A DNA stretch of 5,132 nt from JBKHHU01 sp046539045 (GCA_046539045.1 JBKHHU010000226.1:1-5132); one strand, 5' to 3'; positions 1-5,008 are shown, counted from the first letter of the stretch. Numbers and translations: made by a program. Notes: generated from the letters alone by a model not told the origin.

Positions 1-82
1 CATATCGCATCCCTGAAAACCGATGTAATCCGTGTGATCTGTGGCGCCAAGCCGTTTTCTGTGTCCTCTGTGAACTCAGTGG
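1..82. other. Intergenic phrase of CTGTG-type degenerate repeat
   Basis: Downstream of the larA stop, the minus strand reads CACTGAGTTCACAGAGGACA and then, after a gap, CCACAGATCACACGGATTAC. I recall such CACAGAG/CACAGAT phrases as common between genes in Planctomycetota and other environmental bacteria, but have no count. A related phrase is at about 1741-1765. No terminator hairpin with a T-run is evident after larA. Confidence 0.4.
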
Positions 83-1348
83 TTACTCTTTGACAACCGG
101 GCAGATTTCGCCGCCCATGCGGAGGATGATCGTCCTGGCGTCTTTGCCTTTGATCTTCCAGGCCTCTTCCAGTGCCTGCTGCGGGGTGTCGAATTTCCGG
201 TAGCCCAGTTGCTCCGCCTCGTCGGCCATGACCCCACCGGAGACGATCAGCGCCGTCGTCCGTCGCACCAGCCGCCCGCCTTGCACGATGTTATGGGCAG
301 CGACCTTGCTGACTCCCTGCTCGACGAGTTTGCGCCCCTCTTCCAGCGTGCGGTAGCCGTATTTCAGCACGTCCGGGTGCTGCGGTGCCACGCCTTCCGG
401 ACTTGGCGTGACGAGAATCACCACCGCACCGTCGGGCACGATGCAGTCCAGGGCGCACATCGCCTTGACGCCTTGCCACAGCTCCTGGTCCAGCGGGTGC
501 GTGTCGGCGATGAAGATATCCGCCTCGTCCGGTTTCTCGATCTCGGTGCCGAATACCTCCAGCGCGAACTCGCACCCGGCCCGGTGGGCATCGATGTAAT
601 GCCCGCTGAAAACCCGCACGACGCGCCCGTGGCCGTCCTGGATGACATTGACAATCGCGTTGAGCCCGGCCAGTTCGGCGATCTGGTCGATCTGCTCGCG
701 CATCGGGTTGTCCCGCACGCCGAGCACGTCGGCCTGGGGCGTCTGCACGCTCTGCCAGTGGAACTCGCCCACCGCGTGTTCCGTGGCCACGCCCGGGGCG
801 ACGATCTTTCCCCCGCCGCTGAAGCCGGCTGCGGGGTGGGGCGTGATCCCCCCGACGCCGATGACGAAATCCGCGTCCCGCATGTGCTTGTTGAGCACCA
901 CCTGCACGCCGCTGTCCAGCTCGCCGTATTTGTGAAGGGCGTCGGGGTTTTCCCACTCGTGATTGATCACGCGGTACTCGCCGGCGATCCTGTCGCCGAC
1001 TTTTGTGGCGATCTCGGCCTCGGTCATGTGCCGGTGCGTGCCCAGCGCGACCAGCAGCAGCACGTTGTCCTTGCTCACCCCGGCCGAGTGGATCTCCTCC
1101 AGCACGTGCGGGAGGATCTTGTCTGCAGGCGTCGGCCGGGACATGTCGTCGATGAGGATCAGCACGCTGCTGTCCGGCTTGAGGTAGCTGCCGAACCGGT
1201 CCATGCCGATCGGGTTGGCGATGCTTTGGCGGATCAGCTCGTTCTCGTCGCCCTGACCCTCCAGCGATTTGACGCCGTAGAGCGTGGGCGGGTTGTCGTC
1301 GGGGAAATCCAGACCGGGAATGTCTCTATAGGGGAAGTCGTAGTGCAT
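83..1348 (-). CDS. larA: LarA-family nickel-pincer 2-hydroxyacid racemase/epimerase
   Basis: A 421-residue protein, close to the roughly 424 residues of Lactobacillus plantarum LarA. The family racemises or epimerises 2-hydroxyacids by hydride transfer, using a nickel pincer nucleotide (NPN) bound covalently to a lysine. Visible: IDDMSRPTP (66-74) with D68 and R71, GTHRH with H105, and PHPAAGFSGGGK (170-181) with H171 and K181, then H197. Q292 and K295 follow. All sit exactly three residues before LarA D72, R75, H108, H174, K184, H200, Q295 and K298, so cofactor lysine, nickel-ligand His and catalytic residues all appear intact. No signal peptide is seen, so it is probably cytoplasmic. The ATG has an AGGAG five bases upstream. 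The NPN-making genes larB, larC and larE are not in this window, and substrates vary widely in this superfamily, so lactate is not assured. The gene looks monocistronic. Family assignment is firm; substrate is unknown. Confidence 0.93.
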   Translation of the reverse strand: MHYDFPYRDIPGLDFPDDNPPTLYGVKSLEGQGDENELIRQSIANPIGMDRFGSYLKPDSSVLILIDDMSRPTPADKILPHVLEEIHSAGVSKDNVLLLVALGTHRHMTEAEIATKVGDRIAGEYRVINHEWENPDALHKYGELDSGVQVVLNKHMRDADFVIGVGGITPHPAAGFSGGGKIVAPGVATEHAVGEFHWQSVQTPQADVLGVRDNPMREQIDQIAELAGLNAIVNVIQDGHGRVVRVFSGHYIDAHRAGCEFALEVFGTEIEKPDEADIFIADTHPLDQELWQGVKAMCALDCIVPDGAVVILVTPSPEGVAPQHPDVLKYGYRTLEEGRKLVEQGVSKVAAHNIVQGGRLVRRTTALIVSGGVMADEAEQLGYRKFDTPQQALEEAWKIKGKDARTIILRMGGEICPVVKE

Positions 1349-1386
1349 GGGTTCTCCTGCGAGTACTTATTGCAAAGCGGCAAGAT

Positions 1387-1415
1387 AGTGTACCTCTTTG
1401 CGCATTGGTGGGCAA
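1387..1415 (-). promoter_or_regulatory. Candidate sigma70 promoter of the larA homologue
   Basis: On the minus strand, TTGCCC (1415-1410) lies exactly 17 bases from TACACT (1392-1387). Each hexamer matches the sigma70 consensus at four of six positions. Transcription would start near 1380, giving a leader of about 30 bases before the ATG at 1348. No experimental evidence; spacing and position are the support. Confidence 0.42.
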
Positions 1416-1437
1416 CGGGATTCATTCGGTCGGCCGT

Positions 1438-1454
1438 TTGCCCCGGCCGGGCAA
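1438..1454. promoter_or_regulatory. Inverted repeat TTGCCC-n5-GGGCAA upstream of larA promoter
   Basis: A perfect 6-bp inverted repeat with a CGGCC centre lies 22 bases upstream of the candidate -35 box, which carries the same hexamer (GGGCAA at 1410-1415 on the plus strand). This could be an operator for a dimeric regulator, but no regulator gene is nearby. It may also be chance in GC-rich DNA. Confidence 0.25.
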
Positions 1455-1564
1455 GAGCAAGCCGGGTAGGGTGCATAGCGTTTTCTGCTACGGACGCTGC
1501 CGGACGATGCACACCGAGTGAACCCGCCAACGAACCCGGACACAGCGCGGCAGCGTGCGGAAGC

Positions 1565-1684
1565 GAGCTTCTCGCCAACGGCAAGAAGAAGATGACGGCC
1601 CTGATCGCCTGCATGCGTAAACTGGTGACCATCCTGAACGCCATGCTTCGAGATAGTATCCCGTGGAACCCAGAATGTGCTTGA
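1565..1684 (+). pseudogene. IS110-family transposase, C-terminal remnant
   Basis: The last 39 codons read LLANGKKKMTALIACMRKLV then TILNAMLRDSIPWNPECA and a TGA stop. The run ACMRKLxTILNAMLRD-PW is the characteristic carboxy end of IS110 transposases (Transposase_20 domain). These are site-specific DEDD recombinases that move a circular element guided, in characterised members, by an element-encoded bridge RNA. Immediately upstream, none of the three plus frames continues with the expected SGG--A-R or NP---FY-RL segments, and no start or catalytic domain is present, so at least 90% of the gene is missing. The fragment cannot be active. The reading frame happens to stay open far upstream, but that is the antisense shadow of the larA homologue. 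The bases just after the stop (about 1685-1705) may be the former element end; I could not define a boundary. Confidence 0.75.
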
Positions 1685-1801
1685 ATTCCAAGACAGTCGC
1701 TACCATGTTTGAGTTTCCCGCCTGCTTACCAGGAAAACTCTGTCTCTCTGAGCCTCTGTGTGGGCATCAACCCCGCGTCCTCTCAGTTCGTTGCGAGGCT
1801 G

Positions 1802-1834
1802 GACATGGGCGCGCGCTGAAAGGGTCCCCATGTC
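1802..1834. repeat. Stem-loop A with loop motif GCGCGCGCTGAAA
   Basis: GACATGGG (1802-1809) pairs perfectly with CCCATGTC (1827-1834) around a 17-base loop. The 13-mer GCGCGCGCTGAAA occupies 1809-1821, using the last stem base. The same 13-mer in the same orientation forms the loop of the hairpin at 1907-1944, whose stem is unrelated. There is no T-run after the stem, so it is not a typical intrinsic terminator. Confidence 0.7.
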
Positions 1835-1906
1835 TCCCGGTGAAATGGTGGGATTCGGATATTTTCTTCTCCGTGTCGGCGTTGGGGTTGCGGATCTGGT
1901 TGCGGG

Positions 1907-1944
1907 CCGGCGGCAACGTGCGCGCGCTGAAACCTTGCCGCCGG
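1907..1944. repeat. Stem-loop B with the same loop motif GCGCGCGCTGAAA
   Basis: CCGGCGGCAA (1907-1916) pairs perfectly over 10 bp with TTGCCGCCGG (1935-1944) around an 18-base loop. The loop carries GCGCGCGCTGAAA at 1920-1932, identical to 1809-1821, although the stem differs completely from that of stem-loop A. Keeping pairing while changing stem sequence suggests a structured, mobile or protein-bound repeat. No T-run follows. Confidence 0.7.
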
Positions 1945-1957
1945 AGGAGAGGATGGA

Positions 1958-1976
1958 GGGCGCGGGGTCTGCGCCC
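1958..1976. repeat. GC-rich hairpin GGGCGC/GCGCCC
   Basis: A perfect 6-bp stem with a 7-base loop, 13 bases after stem-loop B. It lacks the shared loop motif and any following T-run. It may be part of the same repeat cluster or chance. Confidence 0.4.
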
Positions 1977-2113
1977 ACGCGTTGGCGGCAGGGATAGGAG
2001 CCCGCCGGACAGAAAGGAACACCATGACAAAACGAGTCGAAAACACACAAAGGCATGATGCTGAAGGATTTAAGGTGATTTTGTCTCCGTCAGTTCCCGC
2101 AGGCGTGGTTCTT

Positions 2114-2143
2114 TTTTCCGTAGTTTTCCGTAGTTTTCCGCAG
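2114..2143 (+). repeat. Decamer tandem repeat TTTTCCGTAG, three copies
   Basis: Two exact TTTTCCGTAG units followed by TTTTCCGCAG, in non-coding DNA about 100 bases upstream of the fRMsr promoter. A short slippage-prone array with no evident function. Confidence 0.7.
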
Positions 2144-2243
2144 CTTCGGCAGGTCCGGACCGCCGCCTGGGGTGCCCGCCGCCGGGCAGGATCGGCTCAT
2201 TGCCTCGCCGGCCGTAGCACGCAAGTTGGCCGGACCGAAAGAG

Positions 2244-2272
2244 TCGACAGAGTCGCCTCCCACGGGTATGGT
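2244..2272 (+). promoter_or_regulatory. Candidate sigma70 promoter of the fRMsr gene
   Basis: TCGACA (2244-2249, five of six consensus) is separated by exactly 17 bases from TATGGT (2267-2272, four of six). Transcription would start near 2279, leaving a leader of about 15 bases that still includes the SD at 2282-2288. This supports translation starting at 2294 rather than at the in-frame ATG at 2024. Confidence 0.42.
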
Positions 2273-2293
2273 GTGGGACACAGGAAGGATATT

Positions 2294-2758
2294 ATGCATC
2301 GACCACCGCTGGATGAACTGCTGCTGGCTGTGCGGGCGATCTGCCGCCGCACGGACGCCGAGCGCGACGACGTGCTGCAGGAAATCTGCGACCTGCTGCA
2401 GGGCAAGGTGCCGCACTACGACTGGGTCGGCTTTTACTACGCTGAGTCCGTCCCGCGCGTGCTGCTGCTCGGCCCGTATGCCGGGGCACCCACCGACCAC
2501 AAGCAAATCCCGTACGGCAAGGGCGTCTGCGGACAGGCGGCCGAGACGGAGGAAACCATCGTCGTCGACGACGTCACCGAGGAAGGCAACTACCTGGCCT
2601 GCAGCCTGGATACCCAGTCGGAAATCGTCGTTCCGGTCATGAAGGACGGGGCGTTCGTCGCGGAACTCGATCTGGACTCCCACACCATCGGCGCGTTCAC
2701 CGCCGCCGACCGGGCGTTCCTGGAAGAAGTCGCCCGCCTCGCCGCGGAGTGGTTTTGA
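2294..2758 (+). CDS. Free methionine-(R)-sulfoxide reductase, GAF domain (fRMsr/YebR-like)
   Basis: A 154-residue single GAF-domain protein of normal fRMsr length. The family reduces free methionine-R-sulfoxide with thioredoxin-type electrons and protects the cytoplasm against oxidation. Visible: YDWVGFYY (42-49), IPYGKGVCG (72-80), NYLACSLDTQSEIVVPV (99-115) and ELDLDS (124-129). C103 matches the catalytic Cys118 of the E. coli enzyme and C79 matches Cys94; the 24-residue spacing is exact. The third family cysteine (Cys84) is replaced by H69, so disulfide exchange would rely on C79. Substrate-binding acidic residues (E110, D126, D128) are kept. The ATG at 2294 was chosen because AGGAAGG ends five bases upstream and a promoter lies just before it. 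The frame stays open to an ATG at 2024, but those 90 residues are arginine-rich and protein-unlike. Its stop overlaps the start of the 45-aa gene downstream. A signalling GAF protein is possible but less likely. Confidence 0.9.
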   Translation: MHRPPLDELLLAVRAICRRTDAERDDVLQEICDLLQGKVPHYDWVGFYYAESVPRVLLLGPYAGAPTDHKQIPYGKGVCGQAAETEETIVVDDVTEEGNYLACSLDTQSEIVVPVMKDGAFVAELDLDSHTIGAFTAADRAFLEEVARLAAEWF

Positions 2759-2892
2759 GCGGCGGGCAAGGCAGCAACTGGGAACCCCCCGACCCGCCCG
2801 TGTGGCGCGAGGGAAGCACGCCGGGCGCGACGGACGCGTCTGCCGAAAACGAGCCTCAGTTCCTCTCTTCCGAGGCGATCGACGACTACTAG
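2755..2892 (+). CDS. Small acidic, proline-rich protein (45 aa), translationally coupled
   Basis: A TTG start overlaps the TGA stop of the fRMsr gene (TTGA), with GGAG five bases upstream, and the frame runs 45 codons to TAG. It begins MSGGQGSNWEPPDPPVWREG and ends QFLSSEAIDDY. The protein is hydrophilic, rich in Pro, Asp, Glu, Ser and Gly, has no membrane segment or cysteine, and is probably disordered or a short binding peptide. Third codon positions are mostly G or C, as in neighbouring genes, and the reading frame looks more protein-like than the other frames. It ends 12 bases before the convergent gene at 2905. I recognise no family. The coupled start and SD argue for a real gene, but its shortness and rare start codon keep this tentative. 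Confidence 0.55.
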   Translation: MSGGQGSNWEPPDPPVWREGSTPGATDASAENEPQFLSSEAIDDY

Positions 2893-2904
2893 CGGCCGCG
2901 TCTA

Positions 2905-3519
2905 CTACCGATTGTCGTTATTGGCGTAGATCGTCCCGGTTTCTGCGTCCAGCCACCATCCGCTGGTGCCGTCCTCGGGGGCAGGGCCCTCACCGATGAG
3001 CACCGTGGTGGATGCTTTCCCGCGAACCAGCGGGTTGCGCGGGATCCGGCGCAGGTACGGCCCGAACTTGACTTCGCCGAACTCCGGGTTGCGGATACCG
3101 ACCACGTTGGTCTTTTCCACCAGGTCGCGGATGAAGTCATCTCTGTCGACCGATCCGTCCGGCTGCCAGCCGGGAAGGTGATCCAGGTGGTCGCTCTTGT
3201 ACTTTGCGACCTGCGAGCGGAAGATCTGCAGATTGCGAGCCAGGGCGGCCCGGTCGGCGGCGATGTTGCTTCCGGTCTGCCGCAGTTCAGCCAGCGCGTC
3301 GTGGAGGCGGTCGGCCGTGTTCTGAATCTCGGCCAGCCGGTTTTCCGCGGCGACCAGTCGTGCGGTGGTCTCCTGCATCCTGCGTGGGTCGGCCTGGGAT
3401 GTCTGCGGACCGGCGAACATCTTGACGCCCAGCAGAATTCCTCCGATGACCAATGCCCCGAGCCAGAAGCTCAACAGTTGGGGGATGAGTCCGGTCGGTC
3501 TGTTCTTTTCTTCCGTCAT
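2905..3519 (-). CDS. Membrane-anchored coiled-coil protein with GspG-like pseudopilin C-terminal domain
   Basis: A 204-residue protein starting MTEEKNRPTG; the ATG at 3519 has AAGGAAG four bases upstream, better than the ATG at 3579. Residues 13-34 form one hydrophobic membrane helix. About 46-82 (MQETTARLVAAENRLAEIQN onward) are a probable coiled coil. Residues 95-204 resemble a type II secretion major-pseudopilin C-terminal domain: NLQIFRSQVAKYKSDH (96-111), FGPYLRRIPRNPLV (152-165) and GTSGWWLDAETGTIYANND (184-202), like the GPYL-x-P-xNP and GWxYDxxTGxIxAN pattern of GspG-like proteins. Yet the N-terminus lacks the GFTLIE prepilin processing motif with Glu5, so it is probably not cleaved and assembled as a pilin; the domain should face the periplasm. 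Two TAG stops lie in tandem. No other secretion genes are present here. The role is unknown: perhaps an accessory or surface protein. The domain call is moderately sure, the function is not. Confidence 0.72.
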   Translation of the reverse strand: MTEEKNRPTGLIPQLLSFWLGALVIGGILLGVKMFAGPQTSQADPRRMQETTARLVAAENRLAEIQNTADRLHDALAELRQTGSNIAADRAALARNLQIFRSQVAKYKSDHLDHLPGWQPDGSVDRDDFIRDLVEKTNVVGIRNPEFGEVKFGPYLRRIPRNPLVRGKASTTVLIGEGPAPEDGTSGWWLDAETGTIYANNDNR

Positions 3520-3870
3520 GTCGCTTCCTTTATATTGAACGTTCCTCCGTGGCGCATGATCGGCAAAAATGGAAGGCAACTTCAGAAGGAAAATGTCCCA
3601 AGGTCCGCTTGCTTCGCCTTCGCCTCAGACGTCCTGTGATTTCCGGGCGTTGGACCGGATCGCCCCGGTAGCAGCTAAGGGACACGAGTTACAAAGGCTT
3701 GACGCGTGCGGATGGGGAAGGCGTCGGGTGCGGTGTTGGCCGATAGCGCAGTGCGCCGAAACGCAAAGGCCCCCGCGGCTTTGCGAAGCTTCTTGATGCC
3801 CCCGCGGCCAGGGGGTAAAAACCGTATGCGGGGAGGGCGTGCAATACGCCGATTTTGCGGTCCATCTGGC
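3520..3870. other. Divergent intergenic region with GC hairpins, no gene seen
   Basis: About 350 bases between the divergent pseudopilin-like gene and the ABC promoter. Visible hairpins: ACCGG/CCGGT (3654-3669), GCGC-AGT-GCGC (3746-3756), CGCAAAG/CTTTGCG (3762-3785), CCCCC/GGGGG (3799-3815) and GGCGT/ACGCC (3836-3850). An 11-base direct repeat, GCCCCCGCGGC, occurs at 3769-3779 and 3798-3808. I found no convincing promoter for the minus-strand gene and no RNA gene. Confidence 0.5.
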
Positions 3871-3899
3871 TAGACACGCACAGGCGATTTTGGTAGAGT
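3871..3899 (+). promoter_or_regulatory. Candidate sigma70 promoter (extended -10) for the ABC transporter operon
   Basis: TAGACA (3871-3876, five of six) lies exactly 17 bases from TAGAGT (3894-3899, four of six). TG precedes the -10 box by one base (TGGTAGAGT), the extended -10 arrangement. Start of transcription is expected near 3906, at the foot of the hairpin at 3905-3932. This leaves a leader of about 257 bases before the ATPase start. Confidence 0.5.
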
Positions 3900-3904
3900 G
3901 AAAT

Positions 3905-4153
3905 GCTCTGCAGACTGCATTCAGTGCAGAGCGGACAGTACCTCCAAAGAGGTCACAGCAAAACGAGGCGTCGGGTCAGTCGGCCCGGAATTGCCTCTGC
4001 GGTTCCCGCCACAGTGGTGGATCCGGGCCGGCGTTACCGGTCGATCGACCACGGACCCGATCAGACGGACGGCGGAAGTTCACTGCCTGCATCCCCGCAA
4101 GGGCAAGGCAGGCACGGACATCGACGATTCGGCGGAGCACGGGCTTCCCCGAA
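3905..4153 (+). promoter_or_regulatory. Structured 5' leader of the ABC transporter transcript
   Basis: This untranslated stretch can form several hairpins in order: GCTCTGCA/TGCAGAGC (3905-3932) at the predicted 5' end; ACCTC-CAAA-GAGGT (3940-3953); a 9-bp stem CGGCCCGGA/TCCGGGCCG (3981-3989 with 4022-4030); the 12-bp palindrome GGTCGATCGACC (4039-4050); TGCCTG/CAGGCA (4084-4114); and TTCGG-c-GGAG pairing with TTCCCCGAA (4128-4153), ending 9 bases before the ATG. It matches no riboswitch class I know, and no leader peptide with an SD is evident. It could be a regulatory RNA, an mRNA-stability element or coincidental pairing in GC-rich DNA. Confidence 0.4.
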
Positions 4154-4162
4154 CGGTAGTCA

Positions 4163-4936
4163 ATGACCAAGCTGAGCGAGCGACCGATGGCAGAAGCCAA
4201 AACCAAGAACCCGCTGGGCGATGTACTGATCGAAGCTCAGGGCGTGCAGAGAGCGTACAAAACCGGAGACACGGTAGTATACGCACTCAAGAGCATCGAT
4301 CTGGCAATCCGTCAGGGCGAATACGTCTCCCTGATGGGCCCGTCCGGTTCCGGCAAGACGACGTTTTTCAACATGGTAGGCGCGCTGGACTTCCCCACCG
4401 ACGGAAAGGTGCTGCTGGGCGGAAGGAACCTGCAGGACCTGGCCCCGGCGGAGCTGGCGTACATTCGCTGCGTCAACATCGGCTACATCTTCCAGAACTA
4501 CAACCTGGTCGAGGTCTTCTCTGCGTTGTGGAACGTCATGCTCCCGATGCGTCTGCTGGGCCTGAGCGACGCGGAAGCCGAAGAGAAAGCCGCCCGGCTG
4601 TTGACCCGCGTGGGCCTGGGCCATCGCCTGCATCACCTTCCGGGCGAGCTGTCCGGCGGGCAGCAGCAGCGAGTTGCCATCGCACGTGCCCTGGCCAACG
4701 ACCCGAGCCTGGTTCTTGCCGATGAACCCACCGGGAACCTGGATTCCAATACCGGACATGAGATCGTCGAACTGCTCAGCGAGTTGAGCGACGAGAAGGG
4801 CGTGACGATTGTCTCGGCCACTCATGACCACCGCATGCTGAACGTGTCGGACCGCGTGGTGTACCTCCGCAGCGGCGAGGTCGAGAAAATCGTCACTCGC
4901 GAGGAGCTGGACATCTCCATCGGTTCGGTTGGTTAA
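4163..4936 (+). CDS. ABC transporter ATP-binding protein, LolD/MacB family
   Basis: A complete 257-residue ATPase subunit. Visible in order: Walker A GPSGSGKT (59-66), Q-loop Q111 in YIFQNYNLVEVFSALWNV (108-125), signature LSGGQ (163-167), Walker B LVLADEP (183-189), D-loop GNLDS (191-195) and switch histidine H221. The sequence around the Q-loop, GALDFPTDG after Walker A, and DEPTGNLDS are typical of the LolD/MacB/FtsE export branch, whose partners are FtsX-type permeases moving lipoproteins, peptides or drugs or transmitting force. Partner and substrate are not known here. A TAG two codons upstream excludes an earlier start; ATG 4163 and ATG 4187 are both possible and neither has a strong SD. 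The hairpin at 4128-4153 lies next to the initiation region. A gene starting at 5009 on the same strand probably belongs to the same operon. Confidence 0.93.
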   Translation: MTKLSERPMAEAKTKNPLGDVLIEAQGVQRAYKTGDTVVYALKSIDLAIRQGEYVSLMGPSGSGKTTFFNMVGALDFPTDGKVLLGGRNLQDLAPAELAYIRCVNIGYIFQNYNLVEVFSALWNVMLPMRLLGLSDAEAEEKAARLLTRVGLGHRLHHLPGELSGGQQQRVAIARALANDPSLVLADEPTGNLDSNTGHEIVELLSELSDEKGVTIVSATHDHRMLNVSDRVVYLRSGEVEKIVTREELDISIGSVG

Positions 4937-4943
4937 CTTTTTT

Positions 4944-4964
4944 CCCCGCGTCGCTTGCGCGGGG
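4944..4964 (+). repeat. Perfect intercistronic hairpin CCCCGCG/CGCGGGG
   Basis: A 7-bp perfect GC stem with a 7-base loop begins 8 bases after the ATPase stop. The T-run (4938-4943) is on the 5' side, not the 3' side, so it does not fit an intrinsic terminator in either direction. It may stabilise the upstream message or tune expression of the gene at 5009. Confidence 0.55.
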
Positions 4965-5008
4965 CAGCCTGATCCCCATATTCCCGGTGAAGGAAGAAGG
5001 GCCCTGGA

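Larger units (their letters stand above)
1685..2243. other. Non-coding intergenic region rich in stem-loops
   Basis: Roughly 560 bases between the transposase remnant and the fRMsr promoter. No frame here has both a convincing start and coding-like composition. It contains a CTCTGTGTGG-type phrase (about 1741-1765), two hairpins sharing one loop sequence (1802-1834 and 1907-1944), a GC hairpin (1958-1976), a decamer tandem repeat (2114-2143), the palindrome GGTCCGGACC (2152-2161) and a hairpin with TGCCCG/CGGGCA arms (2173-2188). Confidence 0.6.

Noticed and set aside
209..1684. 491-codon open frame on the plus strand
   Set aside because: It is antisense to the larA homologue for most of its length, with His/Asp/Val-rich, family-less sequence. 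Only its last 39 codons are meaningful, as the IS110 remnant.
2892..2899. GCGGCCGC palindrome in the convergent gene gap
   Set aside because: An 8-bp palindrome in GC-rich DNA is expected by chance. There is no T-run to make it a bidirectional terminator.
3520..3600. Promoter for the pseudopilin-like gene using TATAAA just before its SD
   Set aside because: The TATAAA is too close to the start codon for a leader carrying the SD, and no acceptable -35 box lies 16-18 bases upstream.
3700..3800. Possible c-di-GMP (GEMM) riboswitch suggested by ACGCAAAGG near 3761
   Set aside because: The upstream CACGCACAGGGCAAACC part and the tetraloop-receptor arrangement are missing, and the segment pairs with itself as CGCAAAG/CTTTGCG instead.
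3689..3877. 62-codon minus-strand frame in the 3520-3870 gap
   Set aside because: No SD at its start, and its sequence is largely dictated by the GC hairpins and the 11-nt repeat. No family recognised.
3898..4725. 275-codon open frame overlapping the ABC ATPase in another frame
   Set aside because: Its GTG start overlaps the candidate -10 box, it has no SD, and it overlaps the clear LolD/MacB-like ATPase. The Arg/Pro/Gly-rich sequence is typical of a shadow frame.
4938..4964. Intrinsic terminator after the ABC ATPase
   Set aside because: The T-run precedes the hairpin on the plus strand, and on the minus strand the stem would be followed by A residues. Neither orientation fits.
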